64,000 nucleotides of DNA from Paramacrobiotus metropolitanus (lineage: Eukaryota > Tardigrada > Eutardigrada > Parachela > Macrobiotidae). How positions within the stretch are numbered: position 1 is the stretch's first letter; each line of letters begins with the position of its first letter. A program made the position numbers and the translations under genes. The notes under the pieces are model-generated. The model ran no database searches, had not been told where the DNA came from, and worked only from the letters and a program-made list of their open reading frames with translations. Below are positions 11,988 to 28,565 of this stretch, one piece after another. The DNA is taken from assembly GCF_019649055.1 (NCBI RefSeq), contig NW_026570307.1:186001-250000 (forward strand), written 5' to 3'.

Positions 11988-13778
11988 CTGTTTTAGATGG
12001 TGCTACAAAATTCTTAAGTTGAAATGAATATGACTACGAGTAGGTATATGACTATTTTTTGAATAACCTAGTAGTCCCATTACCGTCTTTTATTTGCGCT
12101 GATTGTTTTAGCTGGAAACGTTCTACGCTCATCACGATCGTGGCGGGATCGTGGTGCCTGGGCCTGAAAACGTACAGCCACAACGATGGCAAACCTGAGA
12201 AAGGCAACCCAATCTCCTAACGAGCTTTAGATCACTTGGCACGCTGCAAACATTTTAAAATACAACAGAAATTTAATTAAACCAAACGTTTCGCAACTCA
12301 AACAGGGAGAAAGTACCACAAATTTGAAAACTAGTTACTAGTACAAGAAACTGCAAACGACAAGCCCGAGAAACTCGCATGGTAGAATTTCCACAGTGCA
12401 TTCGGGATTGTGGTCTGCAGGACCACAGTCACCACAGGCACACAGTGGCACACACCATCGTGAATTGTGCTCCCCAAGGAGGTGGACTATTCGACGGAGA
12501 TTCCCGTGCTGCAGAAATTTAATAATTAGTTTCTTTCTTTGCCAATAGATGTATTTTCTGTTTAACAATAATAATTTTTAACTTGATGTCTGACATCTAT
12601 CTGTTTACTCGTTTTGAATTTTTAAACATAATTAATAGTATGTTTGAAAACTGCATGATTCTACGTGGCACGAAGTCCGAAACGTATGACCTGCATGCAT
12701 ATGCGCACTTATAACCGGCATGTGTAACGTGTATTATACAATACCTAATACAATTCTTCGACAAGTTCCTTTTCATTTATTTTGCTCACAGTTCAAGAAA
12801 TTTATTACTCATATGTAGCCAATGTAGGTACTATAAAATTGTAGCGTGTTTCCTGTAAAATTAAGAAAGTTGGAATGTACGGATTACAACTTTGGAGAGC
12901 TTATTGGTTCTCCTAACTACACGAGTATAAAATGATGCAGAAAGGTAACACAGGTGTGTGTAATTCGATTTTGTGCCCTTTTATTTCCTAAAGCTGTTTC
13001 CCAGTGGGACAGTGCATTAGGCAATTTTATGCTGGTCACCGTCACTGAAGGCGTTGCCGGCAAATATCTGTATAGTAGACTGTAGGTAGGACAACGCAAC
13101 AGAGCAGCAAGAGCATAATCTAGACGTACGGTTTTAAAAGAAATGAATAATTAGATTTTCCAATACGGTGTGTGCTGTGGGGATAACCGGTTGTGTTAAA
13201 AAATAAAGGACGATCATTAAATGATCGTTTTACATGAAAATGAAACTGCCGTAGTTGTAAACTGTAATTAATCGTAAGTAAAAGTGACTTTTATTTAAAA
13301 TTTAATTTTTTTATTATAACTACGGTAGTTTCATAACGGACAACGTTTTATTGTAAAACTTTATCTGTTATATTATATCTATTTCACTATTTGGATTCGT
13401 TTGTGCACCAAATTTACAATTTTTAATTTGTAAACTTATTTATGTACAACATTTGCGATAGAGTAGGTTACAAAATTTCATTGTTCAATCAAATGCAATT
13501 TGTGGCTTTTTTAGCGCGAATACAGTAGTATGTGAAACTGCAGAGTGTGGTGCTACAGGAGAGCCTGGCACTGCAAAATTTGACTCGAAGCTGCGTAACA
13601 CGGTAACACAGCAACGATTCCTTCTTCCCATATCGGATATCCATATGTGGCGATTGATCCCAATCCCCAGTAGCCACACAGTGCACGTGAAGATGATTAT
13701 GCCTTCATCGATCTCCCACGACAAGCCTTCCAGATATGCTCATACTCGCACTGGAAATGAATTTCAATATTATTCCGT
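11988..13778. other. Intergenic; no gene supported
   Basis: Upstream of JAZF1. Short open frames exist on both strands (for example near 12338-12568), but they conflict with one another and match no family I know. Some of this may be JAZF1 promoter or 5' untranslated exon. Confidence 0.35.
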
Positions 13779-13991
13779 TTAGACTGACAATTTTTGGCCA
13801 TTTCTGACAGTGCGATTGATAGCCACTGTCTCATCTGCATCGGTTTCGTTAACGCACATATTGTCGGGTTTTATTGGTTCATTTTCCACTGGTTGCGGAA
13901 GTGAATGGTCTTCCATTGTGATGATCTCGCCAAGTTTATCGAATTTGATTACACCATCAGAAAGAGAATTGCCTGGGTTTATTGCGACCAT
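13779..13991 (-). CDS. Small hypothetical ORF, divergent from ICA1
   Basis: ATG-initiated 70-codon frame, acidic and Asn/Asp-rich, with no recognisable domain. Its ATG is only 17 bp from the proposed ICA1 start codon on the opposite strand. Both can be real only if the transcripts overlap head to head. It may continue through another exon near 13752 (acceptor CATTTCCAG), but the implied intron of about 34 bp is very short. It could be a chance frame. Confidence 0.22.
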   Translation of the reverse strand: MVAINPGNSLSDGVIKFDKLGEIITMEDHSLPQPVENEPIKPDNMCVNETDADETVAINRTVRNGQKLSV

Positions 13992-14008
13992 CTGTTCCTT
14001 AAGGGAAA

Positions 14009-18775
<4,767 letters not shown>

Positions 18776-19335
18776 AAGTTTCACTAATGAAGTGGATTGT
18801 GTTTCTTCTTTATGCATACCGGTGGCCGATGGAATTTCGTGGATAACGAGTTTTTTGTGCTTTTTAATTATTTGTGTTGCGAAGTTATTTCATTGTTTTA
18901 TCTTAAAACTTGTTTGTTTGATTAAGTAACATTGTTCTTAGAGTGCTTATTGAAGAATCTGATAATTTTGGTGCATGGCGTGCCTGTATTTTTCTTGTCT
19001 GCAGCACGATCGGCTGTTGCCTGTTAAGTACTTTGTTGTCAACTCTGAAGTCGTCATCATTAGCGCCGTGCTCCTCATGCGGGACGCACAATACTTCCTG
19101 TAATCGTACGAATAGGAATATCATTGTGGTTCGCTCTGTATTTCAGATCAGTGACGAATAAAAAGTGATAAAATATGATAAAAATGCTGCTCTATCGTCT
19201 TATTGGCTTTGCGCAAGGGAACAATTTAAATAAACTCAGGTTACAACGTACAAACAGTGGGCGGTACAATTTTGATTACTGTACAACTTAAAAATTTTCA
19301 TGGTCTACCATAGTTCTACCATGAAATGTTAAGAA
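18776..19335. other. ICA1 3' flank
   Basis: Probable 3' untranslated region of ICA1 followed by the tRNA upstream region. An AATAAA hexamer at 19157-19162 is a candidate polyadenylation signal. No coding sequence is supported. Confidence 0.4.
19157..19162 (+). promoter_or_regulatory. Candidate polyadenylation signal for ICA1
   Basis: AATAAA about 380 bp after the ICA1 stop codon. Placement is plausible, but there is no transcript end evidence. Confidence 0.35.
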
Positions 19336-19409
19336 GGCTCCATAGCTCAGTTGGTTAGAGCGCCGTGCTAATAACGCGGATGTCGTGGGTTCGATCCCCC
19401 CTGGAGCCA
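19336..19409 (+). tRNA. tRNA-Ile (anticodon AAT)
   Basis: A 74-nt cloverleaf. The acceptor stem GGCTCCA pairs with TGGAGCC, with discriminator A at 19409. The D arm is AGCTCAGTTGGTTAGAGC. The anticodon stem CCGTG/CGCGG closes the loop CTAATAA, so the anticodon is AAT, decoding ATT/ATC after A-to-I editing. The T arm is GTGGG-TTCGATC-CCCC. The internal A and B boxes are canonical and there is no intron. A run of seven Ts starting at 19411 is the RNA polymerase III terminator. Confidence 0.97.
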
Positions 19410-19410
19410 C

Positions 19411-19417
19411 TTTTTTT
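19411..19417 (+). terminator. Pol III terminator of tRNA-Ile
   Basis: Seven consecutive T residues one base after the mature tRNA end. Confidence 0.85.
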
Positions 19418-19854
19418 CGGGTTACCTGAAGTTCTCCTTCTTTTTAGTTTTAAAAACAGAATTCTTGGTAAAACCCGTATGCTTTCAGTGCAGTTTGTGA
19501 AGGTACATACTGCGTAAGTGGCAATATCATAGCAACCTTGATAGTTGATACGAACGATCTGTAATCGGTAATAACCTACAGTACAATACAGTACAAGTTA
19601 GTACAATATAGTATAAACAACTGTACGAGTCGCAACGAAACCGCATTTTGCAACTGTTTAATTTTAAAAACAATACAGCAAAACAATCCACACCATGTAA
19701 TCCACATCTAACACAACCTCCGTACCAAACAAAATATCCTGTCACACTGACTACCATTATTTACCAAAACATCTCAGACCCGCCCAAAATTACTTATTAA
19801 AAGGCAATCAGACACCAGATGTAACGTAAAAACAATTACAGTGTTCTGTTTTGA
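19418..19854. other. Intergenic between tRNA-Ile and GLB1L2
   Basis: Contains short GTACAAT-type repeats around 19580-19615 and nothing coding that I can support. Part is probably the 3' untranslated region of the beta-galactosidase-like gene. Confidence 0.4.
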
Positions 19855-22800
19855 CTACAAAGAAGTGAGCAAATGTTCCTTTGTAAAATTAACACCAGCC
19901 AAAGCTTGATGCAATTCAAAAATCAAAATGACATTATTCTTTTTCAACACCGGTGCAGGCAGATACAGCGTCTGCTGCGGACCGGCACTCGGCCAGTACC
20001 GTCCCAAATTGAACCATCCGTTGACAAAGACCACCCCGCGTCCCCAGCCGCGCATATCAACAAATGTATCTGCCGGTTCACCGGCAATGTCCAGCTGCAG
20101 ACGAAACAACGCGGGACAGGCGGCGCCGAAAGGATCGCTGTTCCAACCGGCAGACATCTTTGCAATTTCCTGAACTTCCCGTTCTTGAAATTCCATAGGG
20201 GTGATTATCCAATCCGATAGCACTTCGCTGTTAAAAGTAACTGTTCCAACAATACCTTTCCGTTGATCATCCAAAGTCTTCGGATGGCGTACAAAGTTGG
20301 TGCGACCCATGTTCTCCACAAGTAGCGACAGTCTATTCATATTTCGCTGTTGCTCCGATTTCTTCAGCTGAAAGTAAGTACGATGATCACATTATTACAT
20401 GTAAGCAGTACTAATAAACGATCAAACTGAATGTCGTTTAAACTTTAAAGGCTACAAATACCAAATTCATTTTACTTCGTGAATGCTTTCGTAAACAGCA
20501 AGCTAAACATATAACAAAAAAGCGGGCGCTGGTGCCCTTTAGGGTAAGTAATTTGCAGCATACCAAAACGGTTAAAACTTATAAAATTCTTCTGATATAT
20601 ATACCTGGATAGTGTTGTTTCTTCCGGCTACATATTCGATTATAGCCTTTTCTTCCCCATTCACAAGGACGATAGCCCGATCACAAACTTTTTCAATCGT
20701 CAAACTTCCATCAACATTGGGGATATCCCTCTCGTATAAAATGAAACCATGAGACTGTCCATAGCCCTGCTTATAGTCTAACAGCTCCATCGGCACGACT
20801 TGCTTCGAATTAATTTTTGGCATAACGGTCTGGATTCCTGACAGGGGCAGCCATCCGGACACCTGCACGTGCCCATACGACACGGGCTCTTTCCAGACAG
20901 GAGGCTGAGGAAGATCCGTAGCCAACAACCCAAACGTTTCAAAAATATGACGCGTTCGATGCCATTTCGGAGTGATCTCCCCATTTTCGCTGACCAGGGC
21001 GTCGTAATCGTAGCTGGTGATGGTCGGTTCGTATTCCATACCAGAACTTAACCCATTATTGCCTCCATTCATAAAACCGAAATTTGTTCCACCAAAGAAC
21101 ATGAAAATATTGACACTGCTGCCATGGGAAAGAATGGCTGATAGCTCTTTAGCGTACTGCTCAACGGGGATGGTGTGCCGCTGTTCATTCCAGTGATCAA
21201 ACCAACCAGACCTAAAGAAGCCAGAAATGAATCTAGGTAGCATTTACACGTTGCGAGTGCGACATATATCTACTAAGTACTGTACCTGCGCAGGTTTCTA
21301 GTCTCACTTTCTACAGTTAGCAATCTTAATATAACTGCAAAATATAGATATGTGGAATGTGTTACACAAATGTACTCGTATTAGTCGTATATGAAATATA
21401 TAATATTTCCTACAATCCGAGGCCACAACTGGCAAATAAACTGACCACGCATAAACTTACCAGTATTCCATTACCATCAGGGGCCGATCTGGCTGGGCAG
21501 CGGCCAGTTGGTCCAGAACTTCGCCCATATTATGTTGGTCATTTACTGTCATCCAAACTGAAAACCAGTTAAACGTTTAAAATCCTGAATGATTATACTG
21601 CAGATCTTAGAGAGCCCGCTACAAAGTTGAAATAAAAAAAAGTTCACAAAAAGTGCCTACCATCGGTTGCCCTTCCGTGATCAAAATCCTTATAACCATC
21701 GGAAGTCATCAGCAGCTCCACGATGTTGTGCTTTCGGATAAGGCTTGCAACAACGTCCACATACTGCGAATCCGCTGCATAAGCGCCATACTCGTTCTCC
21801 ACCTGCACCATTATAATCGGACCGGTTTTCGTAAACTGCAAGTCGGCAACCATTGGCAGTATTCGTCCGAAGAAGCGATCCACGGCATCAATATAAGGCT
21901 GATAAGTGGTGCGCACTCGCATGCCAGGGTCATGAAGCAGCCAACTAAAGCGCAAAAATATCCCTAAAACACCCATTCGCAATGCTGCATTATCAGAATC
22001 GGTTTATGTAAAAGAATCGGTTTATGAATCGACTTTCTGTAAAGAATATCAAGAATTATACCTAATTGCTAAACGGCTATAATTACTGCTGAAGGGTATC
22101 GTGCCATAAACATATGATAAAGATAAACTATAAACATATGATAATAAACTATAACATAGTACTACAATATAAACATATGAGCGCACTATAAACATATGAC
22201 ACATGAAGTTTGATTAAAATTTTAAACCATTTTAACTAACCTGGGAAGCCCACCGAAATCCCACTCCGCGCAGATGTACGGCCCAGGTCGCAAAATAACA
22301 AATAAATCTAGTTCTTGGGCAATTTCAATAAACCTCCTACGGACGTATGGATTAAACACATTTACCTCAATTCAGACGGTTAATTTTATTAAGCACTACC
22401 TGAGATTTAAACCATTTTCGAAATTAAATTTTCCCGGGAGTGGCTCGTGTAAGTTCCAAGCGACGTACGTCTCCACCGTGTTTAGGCCGCATGCTTTGAG
22501 CTGCAGCAAGCGCTCCCGCCAGTATTCCGGCAAGACACGGAAATAGTGAACTGCTCCGCTTAGGATGCGGATAGGCAGTCCGTTCAACAGCAATTCATGT
22601 CCATCCGCAAGCAACCCTGAAACAGGAATACTTCCAGATAAGCTTTCAGCAATGCGAAACACATTGCAACGCAACAAACAACGTAGTCTGCAGCTGCTGC
22701 CATCAAATATTGTGCTCACCAGTCAGAGGTCACTATTAAAATAAGTAAGCACCTGTATCCAGTATCAGTACAATAGTGCGATATTTATTTTTAGTTATAA

Positions 22801-23446
22801 ATATCGCACCTATTTTAATCCTACCGTATAATGAAAGCTTTAGAGGTCTGCTGGTCTACTGCTGTAATTATGTAAAGTTGTTAATCGACAAAGTCACAAA
22901 GCCTGTACTCCGTAGCTCTAATATCTAATATAGATATCTATATATATATACCTATCAATAGCGCTGTATTAATTTTTGTACCGGTGTACGGTATCTTACC
23001 TGTTGCTGGAGTGCAGTGATCCTTAAAAAACCGCAAGCCACGAAATTCTGGCATTTCTGCAATAGTACGTATTTGAAAGAAAGTCTTAGGATAAGAAACT
23101 GTGCTACGCGCAGATCTGCAGTAAACGAACAAAAAACTAATCCTATTTCTAAAAAAATACTACAAACACCGTAACTCCTCTCCGTGTCTACCTCTGTCGC
23201 AACAAATACTCGTATACAGCCTATTTATGAATTTATTGGCAGTTGCCCATGTGCACAGAAACTATTAGCGACGGCTTTTCATACGCGTTACAACGTACAG
23301 TAAGGCTTATTACTTTTATCAGTGATGATCCACAAAGAAACCAGAACGACAGTAGCAAAACTGATGGCCACAGTAATCAATCTGAACGATAAGAACCTCT
23401 TTGTGTACACCGTACGCGTATGCATTACGGACAGTCCCATTCTCAT
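19855..23446 (-). CDS. GLB1L2: Beta-galactosidase-1-like protein 2 homologue (GH35)
   Basis: Minus-strand exons: 22616-22400, 22336-22241, 21944-21661, 21557-21461, 21211-20605 and 20367-19855, all phase-consistent, plus two less certain 5' exons (23446-23314, 23098-23000) that also keep phase. The full model is 681 residues (human GLB1L2 about 636). GH35 landmarks are [44 protein letters not shown], the acid/base Glu in QVENEYG, and the nucleophile Glu in MVMEYWSGW. Late signatures include [14 protein letters not shown], the DDQRKGI loop, and [19 protein letters not shown] near the C-terminal jelly roll. The family removes terminal beta-galactose. The proposed first exon encodes a basic stretch, then [19 protein letters not shown], which would make a type II membrane anchor or signal peptide. 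Weakest point: the acceptor at 23098. Confidence 0.88.
22120..22200. repeat. Short tandem-like repeats in GLB1L2 intron
   Basis: Several degenerate copies of an ATAAACATATGA motif in the intron between exons 22336-22241 and 21944-21661. Low-complexity sequence with no evident function. Confidence 0.6.
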
Positions 23447-24180
23447 CCTTATCTCTATTCTTTGACGGGGTGATAACACAAATGTAACAAGCAGACACCT
23501 ATACCGATTACAGATTACAGTTTGAGTGTTTGTAAGTGTTATGTCTGTAAATTAGATCAAAATTGTACCTCTTGATCGTTTGCACTAGTAATATGTAGTT
23601 AGCCGAAGACTCCGAAGATGCACTCAAGCAAATGCGCCTGGCTGGTATCGATCCTAAAGGTTGAAGCAAAAATGTCTTGCGGCTGTTATTGTATCGCAAG
23701 GTGCGGAGGTTTTACGAGACAGCCTTCGTAATCAGGTTTACAAAAAGGTACTTATCTACATCAATTTTGAAGCTAACCATAAGACGAAGCGCAGTACGTA
23801 CTGTTAATGTGTAATTGTGTACCGTATATTTATATTTTGATGGTAGAACGGTACAGTACACCACCACCGGGCGGTGTTTCTGAAATAAACCGAAGGGTAG
23901 GGTTACTACTCGTCGGGTAGGATACTAGGATTTTGGATTTATTTGTACGCCAAGATTAAAGGAATCAAGAATTCAAGATTCAAGAGTCCCAAGAAGATAG
24001 GTTATAAATTTAGGATAGAGATTTCAGTTTTCTGGATTGTGAAATTTGCCTTTTTGTACGAAAATATATCCGACATTAAGCGGCAGATGTGCTTCCTAGA
24101 TCGCTGATAGCAAAGCAGAAATTTACAAATTGGGACTTGAACATTCGGGCCAGTTCGGGGTTCGAACATTTATTTTCGTT
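23447..24180. other. Divergent intergenic region GLB1L2/AATF
   Basis: About 730 bp between two divergently transcribed genes, presumably holding both promoters. A short minus-strand frame near 23508-23699 has no family signature. Confidence 0.4.
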
Positions 24181-26395
24181 ATGGATTCTGAATCAGAGAT
24201 TGCATCCGAGGAATACGCCGACGACAGCGAAGATTTCAGCGAGAACGATGCTTTGGATGGTGAAGTCACGAGTGAAGATGAGGAAGGTGATGCGCACGAA
24301 TCTGTGAAACATTTTGCGCATCCCCTGAGTGAGTCCAGAGGAGAAGCCGCTAAAGGAAAAGCTGTGCAAAGCCAATTGAGTACGTATTCATCTGCATATC
24401 ATTATCATAATTTGTGTACTTCTAGACGTATTTGGAATTCAGATTATGGCTGGCTCTCATGATACCGTTGACAATAACAAGGATCGTTTGCGTAATACCA
24501 AATAGGACGATTAATAAGTTTCACCACTTGCAGATTTATGGGACGGTCTGCTGGAGACGCGTATAAAACTGCAGAAACCTCTTGCAGTTTGTAACACGTT
24601 GCCGCAGGCAGGCAGATTTAAAACATTCGTGGATGCAGCTGATGACACCACGAAGAAACATATAAAAACAGGTACCTAAATCTCTGAATGTACGACTTCA
24701 CGTTTGCTGTGTATTGCGATTTATACGCATTGCCATTACTGTTTGTGCAAACAGCTCAAGCTGAATTGGGACAGCTGTTAAGAGGCCTGGTCGAAGTGCA
24801 GCAGAATTTGCTGGAAAGAAATGCCATCCTCACTGGACCTGATGCTGAAGAGCAGGATGGGTGAGGAATTTGAGAATTTTATCCTGTAATGCAGTACATG
24901 AAAATATAATGCCATTTGGGCCAGTTGCATTAATTGTAAGTATATTTTCGTGTACTACAATTGGACCAATTGAATTGGGCTCGGTAACTGTTACGATAGT
25001 TTTATAACCATTTCTGTCGCTAGATTTTGTTGACAGCGCACAGTAGGTTTGTGCTTCATAGTTTTACTTCGTATTAGTAAATCCCGGCATCCCCTTACTT
25101 GGTGTCAGTGGTTAGTGTGTAATTAGAGGCGTCTGTTGTGAAACGACTGATCTTTGCGAATGCTCTGTACACCTGGTAATTACTGTATTTTATTTGGTTT
25201 ACAAGCATTTTTGTTTGGCTTTGTTGTAGGAACGAGTTGGATCACGAGTTTTCGTCAGCGCTTGTACATCCGGTTAATTCACTGGATGTCATTGATAAAG
25301 GTCTGACGGCGCGAAATGCGGCTTTAAGAAATTTCAGGTATTTCACCGCATTTCCTTTTATGGTGTCGGGTGCATTAAGCTGCATGAGCACCAAAATTCT
25401 CGAGTTCTGGACATCCGATTAATCTTAATGAAGTGGTTTGCAGAAATTCGACGTTAGAGAGCTGGCATGGCAAAACACAACAGTTTTCAGTGGGCATGAA
25501 GCGAGGATTTTCTGCTTTTGAACAGTCACCGGTTAAGCATATCGAGCAGGTAAATCGAGATTGTGGGCCTGAAAAATGTAACATGCAGCACCTACGAGAG
25601 ACGCGAATGTTTCTCTGACCATCGTTTGCTTTCTTGATAGCTTATAGTCTTATACTGGTTTATTTTTGCAGATAATGGGTGATGTTGACCGTTTGGTTCA
25701 CCGGACTAAAATACGAAGAACAGCGTACGAAGTCTTAGTATCCAGCGTGGTGGAAAATTCGTCTGCCACAAATGATAATAAAGTAAGCCGTTTTGTCTTT
25801 AAATTATTTCTTGAGCTGATCCTGGACAAATTCCGCTTTTGCTATAGAAAATTTCGAGAGCACCCCAGTCCATAGATCAGGAAATATTTGATGATGATGA
25901 TTTCTATCACACATTATTACGAGAATTAATAGAAAGAAAGACCACTGGAGCAAGTGACGACCCTTTGGAGGTATCAAGGCGAGTTTTTGCGGTGCTTCTA
26001 AATTGCTTTTAGACTTTACTTAATGTTTTTTGTATTTTGTATAGGCAGCAAGTGCAGTTGGCGCAATTAAGAAAGCGGACTAAAAAACTTGTGGATTCCA
26101 AAGCCACTCGTGACCGAAAGTTGAAAATGGATCCTCACCCTAAGCTGATCAACTTTATGGCGCCGCAACCAGTTTGTGGCATTACGGAGCAAGCACGGTA
26201 CTGAAATGACTTACCATAATAATTATAAGTTCATTTGGATTCTGAGACGCGTTGACTAATGACACATATTCTTTCAGAAATGATTTGTTCAAATCTGTAT
26301 TTGGAAAGCTGTTGTCCAATCCTCCCGTCTCACAGTCAGTGAACAATGGCAAAACTGGTGATAATGCAAGAGATATTATACTGTTGCGATCGTAA
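24181..26395 (+). CDS. AATF: AATF/Che-1 homologue (traube), ribosome biogenesis and transcription factor
   Basis: Nine exons: 24181-24379, 24534-24671, 24755-24860, 25230-25337, 25444-25549, 25672-25782, 25848-25978, 26045-26197, 26278-26395. Phases agree throughout, giving 389 residues (human 560). An acidic Ser/Glu/Asp-rich N-terminus is followed by the AATF core: LWDGLLETRIKLQK, a leucine-rich stretch, and SWHGKTQ..KRGFSAFEQS. The C-terminal TRAUB domain has EIFDDDDFYHTLLRELIERK, KLKMDPHPKLINFMAP and RNDLFKSVFGKLL. The family acts in the nucleolus in the ANN (AATF-NGDN-NOL10) complex for small-subunit rRNA processing and has transcriptional roles. The intron after exon 7 uses a GC donor (AAG-gcgagt), forced by the reading frame. 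The N-terminal acidic arm is shorter than in vertebrates. Confidence 0.9.
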
Positions 26396-27502
26396 AATCT
26401 TCATTGTTCAGCAGTGGTCTGCTTCTTGCTCTTTGGCGAAATTGGAATGGTTTACTGTTAGAAACTTAGAGACCATTTATTTCCGCATTTGTTTTCCGAA
26501 AAACGAAATCAGATAAACTGGGCGCGAATATTTTGGAGGCGACGCAAGTTTATAAAGTGTACGAGTACTTTCAAAAAAAAGATCTAAAAAAACAAAGTGT
26601 ATTGACAGCCAACGCAACTGCTTCTGCGGGGCGCGTAACCCGCAGTATCGGAAGTATTGAAACAATAGTGTGATTGTATTGAAACAGGCTGGTGAAAAAC
26701 GTGGAAAATTAAAAGTTATCAACACAAGGATGTATCACATCGCAATTTTTGCGGATCATTGCTAAGCACACCAAAGTCTAAACCTTCTGTTGGTCTGGTC
26801 TTTGTGATCCGAGATCTGCTTGTTGGGACTTCGGATTCACGAAACTGGCCAAATGCTCATGAAAATCTTTAAGTCTCCTTTCTCGCGCTTGTATTATGGG
26901 GTTCAACCATAGAGAAGGAAAATACTAAATAAAAGGAAAATATTTTCCTTTTCTATGGTTCAGCTGTTCTTCTTGGTGCTCTGTTATAACGAGCATATGA
27001 CATGTTCTTATGCTGTTGACCCTTTATTGCACCCAGTTTTTCGTCCGTTTGATAAAAGACTGGTGCGTTTCCTGGGGCAGGTAAGCATTTGTACTCCTTT
27101 TTCTGAAAATGAAAGAAAAAACGATGCGTGATACGGCCTCAGCTGTAAGCCCGTAACCGGCTACCGGTATTCGCTAACGGTAAGCAGTATTTATTCCTCA
27201 ATTTCCTGAGCCTTCGTATCAGTAAAATATGGTTCCATAATAAATACAGGTACCAAAAGCCTTGAAAACCAAAAGCCACCATCTATCACGTATTACCGAG
27301 TCTACAACACAAGATAGATAATTATACTGAATTTAATTATTATTTCATCAACATGTCAGGACGGGTGCAAAAGCAACAAAGCCGTTAAAAATTCACCACA
27401 GCATCGCACCGAAAAAACATCGTAAACCAAGCTGCAACTTGCATAATTATGTGCTCGCATCTATGCGCTCAAGCAATTTTCGGTAACACATTTAGTTTTT
27501 AA
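26396..27502. other. Intergenic; no gene supported
   Basis: Convergent 3' regions of AATF (+) and the Sloth-like unit (-). I see an inverted pair around 26905-26960: AGAGAAGGAAAATA with an upstream AACCATAG is mirrored by TATTTTCCTTTTCTATGGTT, a hairpin-forming palindrome of about 20 bp per arm. No coding sequence is recognised. Confidence 0.35.
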
Positions 27503-28031
27503 CTACGTTTTTTGATTCAGCAGAGGGGGAGGTTGTTGAGCAGGGGATGGTAAGGGAGCAGTAACAGCTGGTGTTTCAGATGCCGCGCTAACCTGCAATC
27601 GAAAGAATACGTACTGATTGCCTGATGAAGACATTGAAAACAACTAGCATATATTGTGCTAGTTACGCAGCTTTTAACAAAGAAAGTAAAGTCAATTCAA
27701 AAACTAGTTTCACGAATTAAAAATAACATTATAATTATAAGACTGGCATACCCTTATTGCTTTTTCAAAAGCACCTATGGAAATTTGGAAAAATACAAAC
27801 CAGGCTCGCACTGCGATCAAACGGTGAATGCGTGTGGATAGTCTTGATTCACGAAGATAAAAACCAGCCGAAAATTAAATGTTCAAACCCATTTCGTTAC
27901 TACATTTCAACCAATACATCCTTACACATGCCCACCTTCAAAGGCTGAAACATCCAGTGAACAAACTGCGCGCCGGCCAGAGCAGACAGACCAGACGCAA
28001 AGGCGAATTTGATGTACTCCCGACTGATCAT
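27503..28031 (-). CDS. BRAWNIN/C12orf73 (Sloth2)-like mitochondrial micropeptide
   Basis: Two exons: 28031-27936 and 27592-27503, GT-AG and phase 0, giving 61 residues. The N-terminal half (MISREYIKFAFASGLSALAG, then AQFVHWMFQP) matches the start of vertebrate BRAWNIN/UQCC6: a short lead, Y-x-K, one hydrophobic helix, AGA, then a VH motif. The C-terminal half is Pro/Ala-rich with no similarity that I can see. BRAWNIN is an inner-membrane factor needed for respiratory complex III assembly. Its start lies 45 nt below the stop of the SMIM4-like ORF on the same strand, the same order as the bicistronic sloth1-sloth2 transcript of Drosophila. The short length keeps confidence moderate. Confidence 0.6.
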
Positions 28032-28076
28032 TTCGAATTTGGATCCACGACGTTTACACAATTACAGGAGCCCCGG

Positions 28077-28565
28077 TCAAACTTGTGTCGATACTGCCGA
28101 CGAAGTCTGAGAAGTTGACTGCCGTTGCTCCAGGATTTTTTGATAAGAGCTAAGAAAACTGGGCAGCTCCGGACTGTCGGGAGACAATATGGGAAATGAA
28201 CTGTCGTGGGCAGCCTTCACAGGAATCAATCGCTCCGGATGCTTACGCTTATATACATCATCTAACAATGATGCCCCATTTACATGGTGATTCCTCTTTC
28301 ACAATAAATCCATAAAGCTAGACTTACAAAAATTAGTTTCTCCGATAGTCAAATGGATCATAATAAACTGCAAAAGCCAACAATAAGTGAAGCGAAGCTC
28401 AATTCTTGTATGCATGTAATCATGTAATGCTAGCAATATGCAAGGGTCCTACAACCTAACCTCAATAGCCGCTCCACATGCGAAGAACAGTGGCAGGAAA
28501 CGATAGTAACCAAATCGTTCTTTCCCTGGCCATCGATCAAGAAAGCGGTAGAACAATGCTCGCAT
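28077..28565 (-). CDS. SMIM4/UQCC5 (Sloth1)-like mitochondrial micropeptide
   Basis: Two exons: 28565-28461 and 28295-28077, phase 0, giving 107 residues. The first exon reads MRALFYRFLDRWPGKERFGY, then YRFLPLFFACGAAIE. It matches SMIM4 in the PGK-RFG-YRFLP block followed by one transmembrane helix ending in E. The second exon gives LLDDVYKRKHPER, like the YDVYRRKASER block of SMIM4. It then continues in a Ser/Pro-rich tail longer than in human (about 70 residues). SMIM4/UQCC5 is a complex III assembly factor in the inner mitochondrial membrane and partners with BRAWNIN. The exon 2 acceptor (AAAG before AGG) is weak but is required by an upstream in-frame TGA. It is the upstream half of a probable bicistronic transcript. 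Confidence 0.72.

Noticed and set aside
12338-12568. Open frames on both strands, including Cys/His-rich plus-strand reading
   Set aside because: The two strands compete, there is no consistent splice phase with JAZF1, and no domain pattern holds up.
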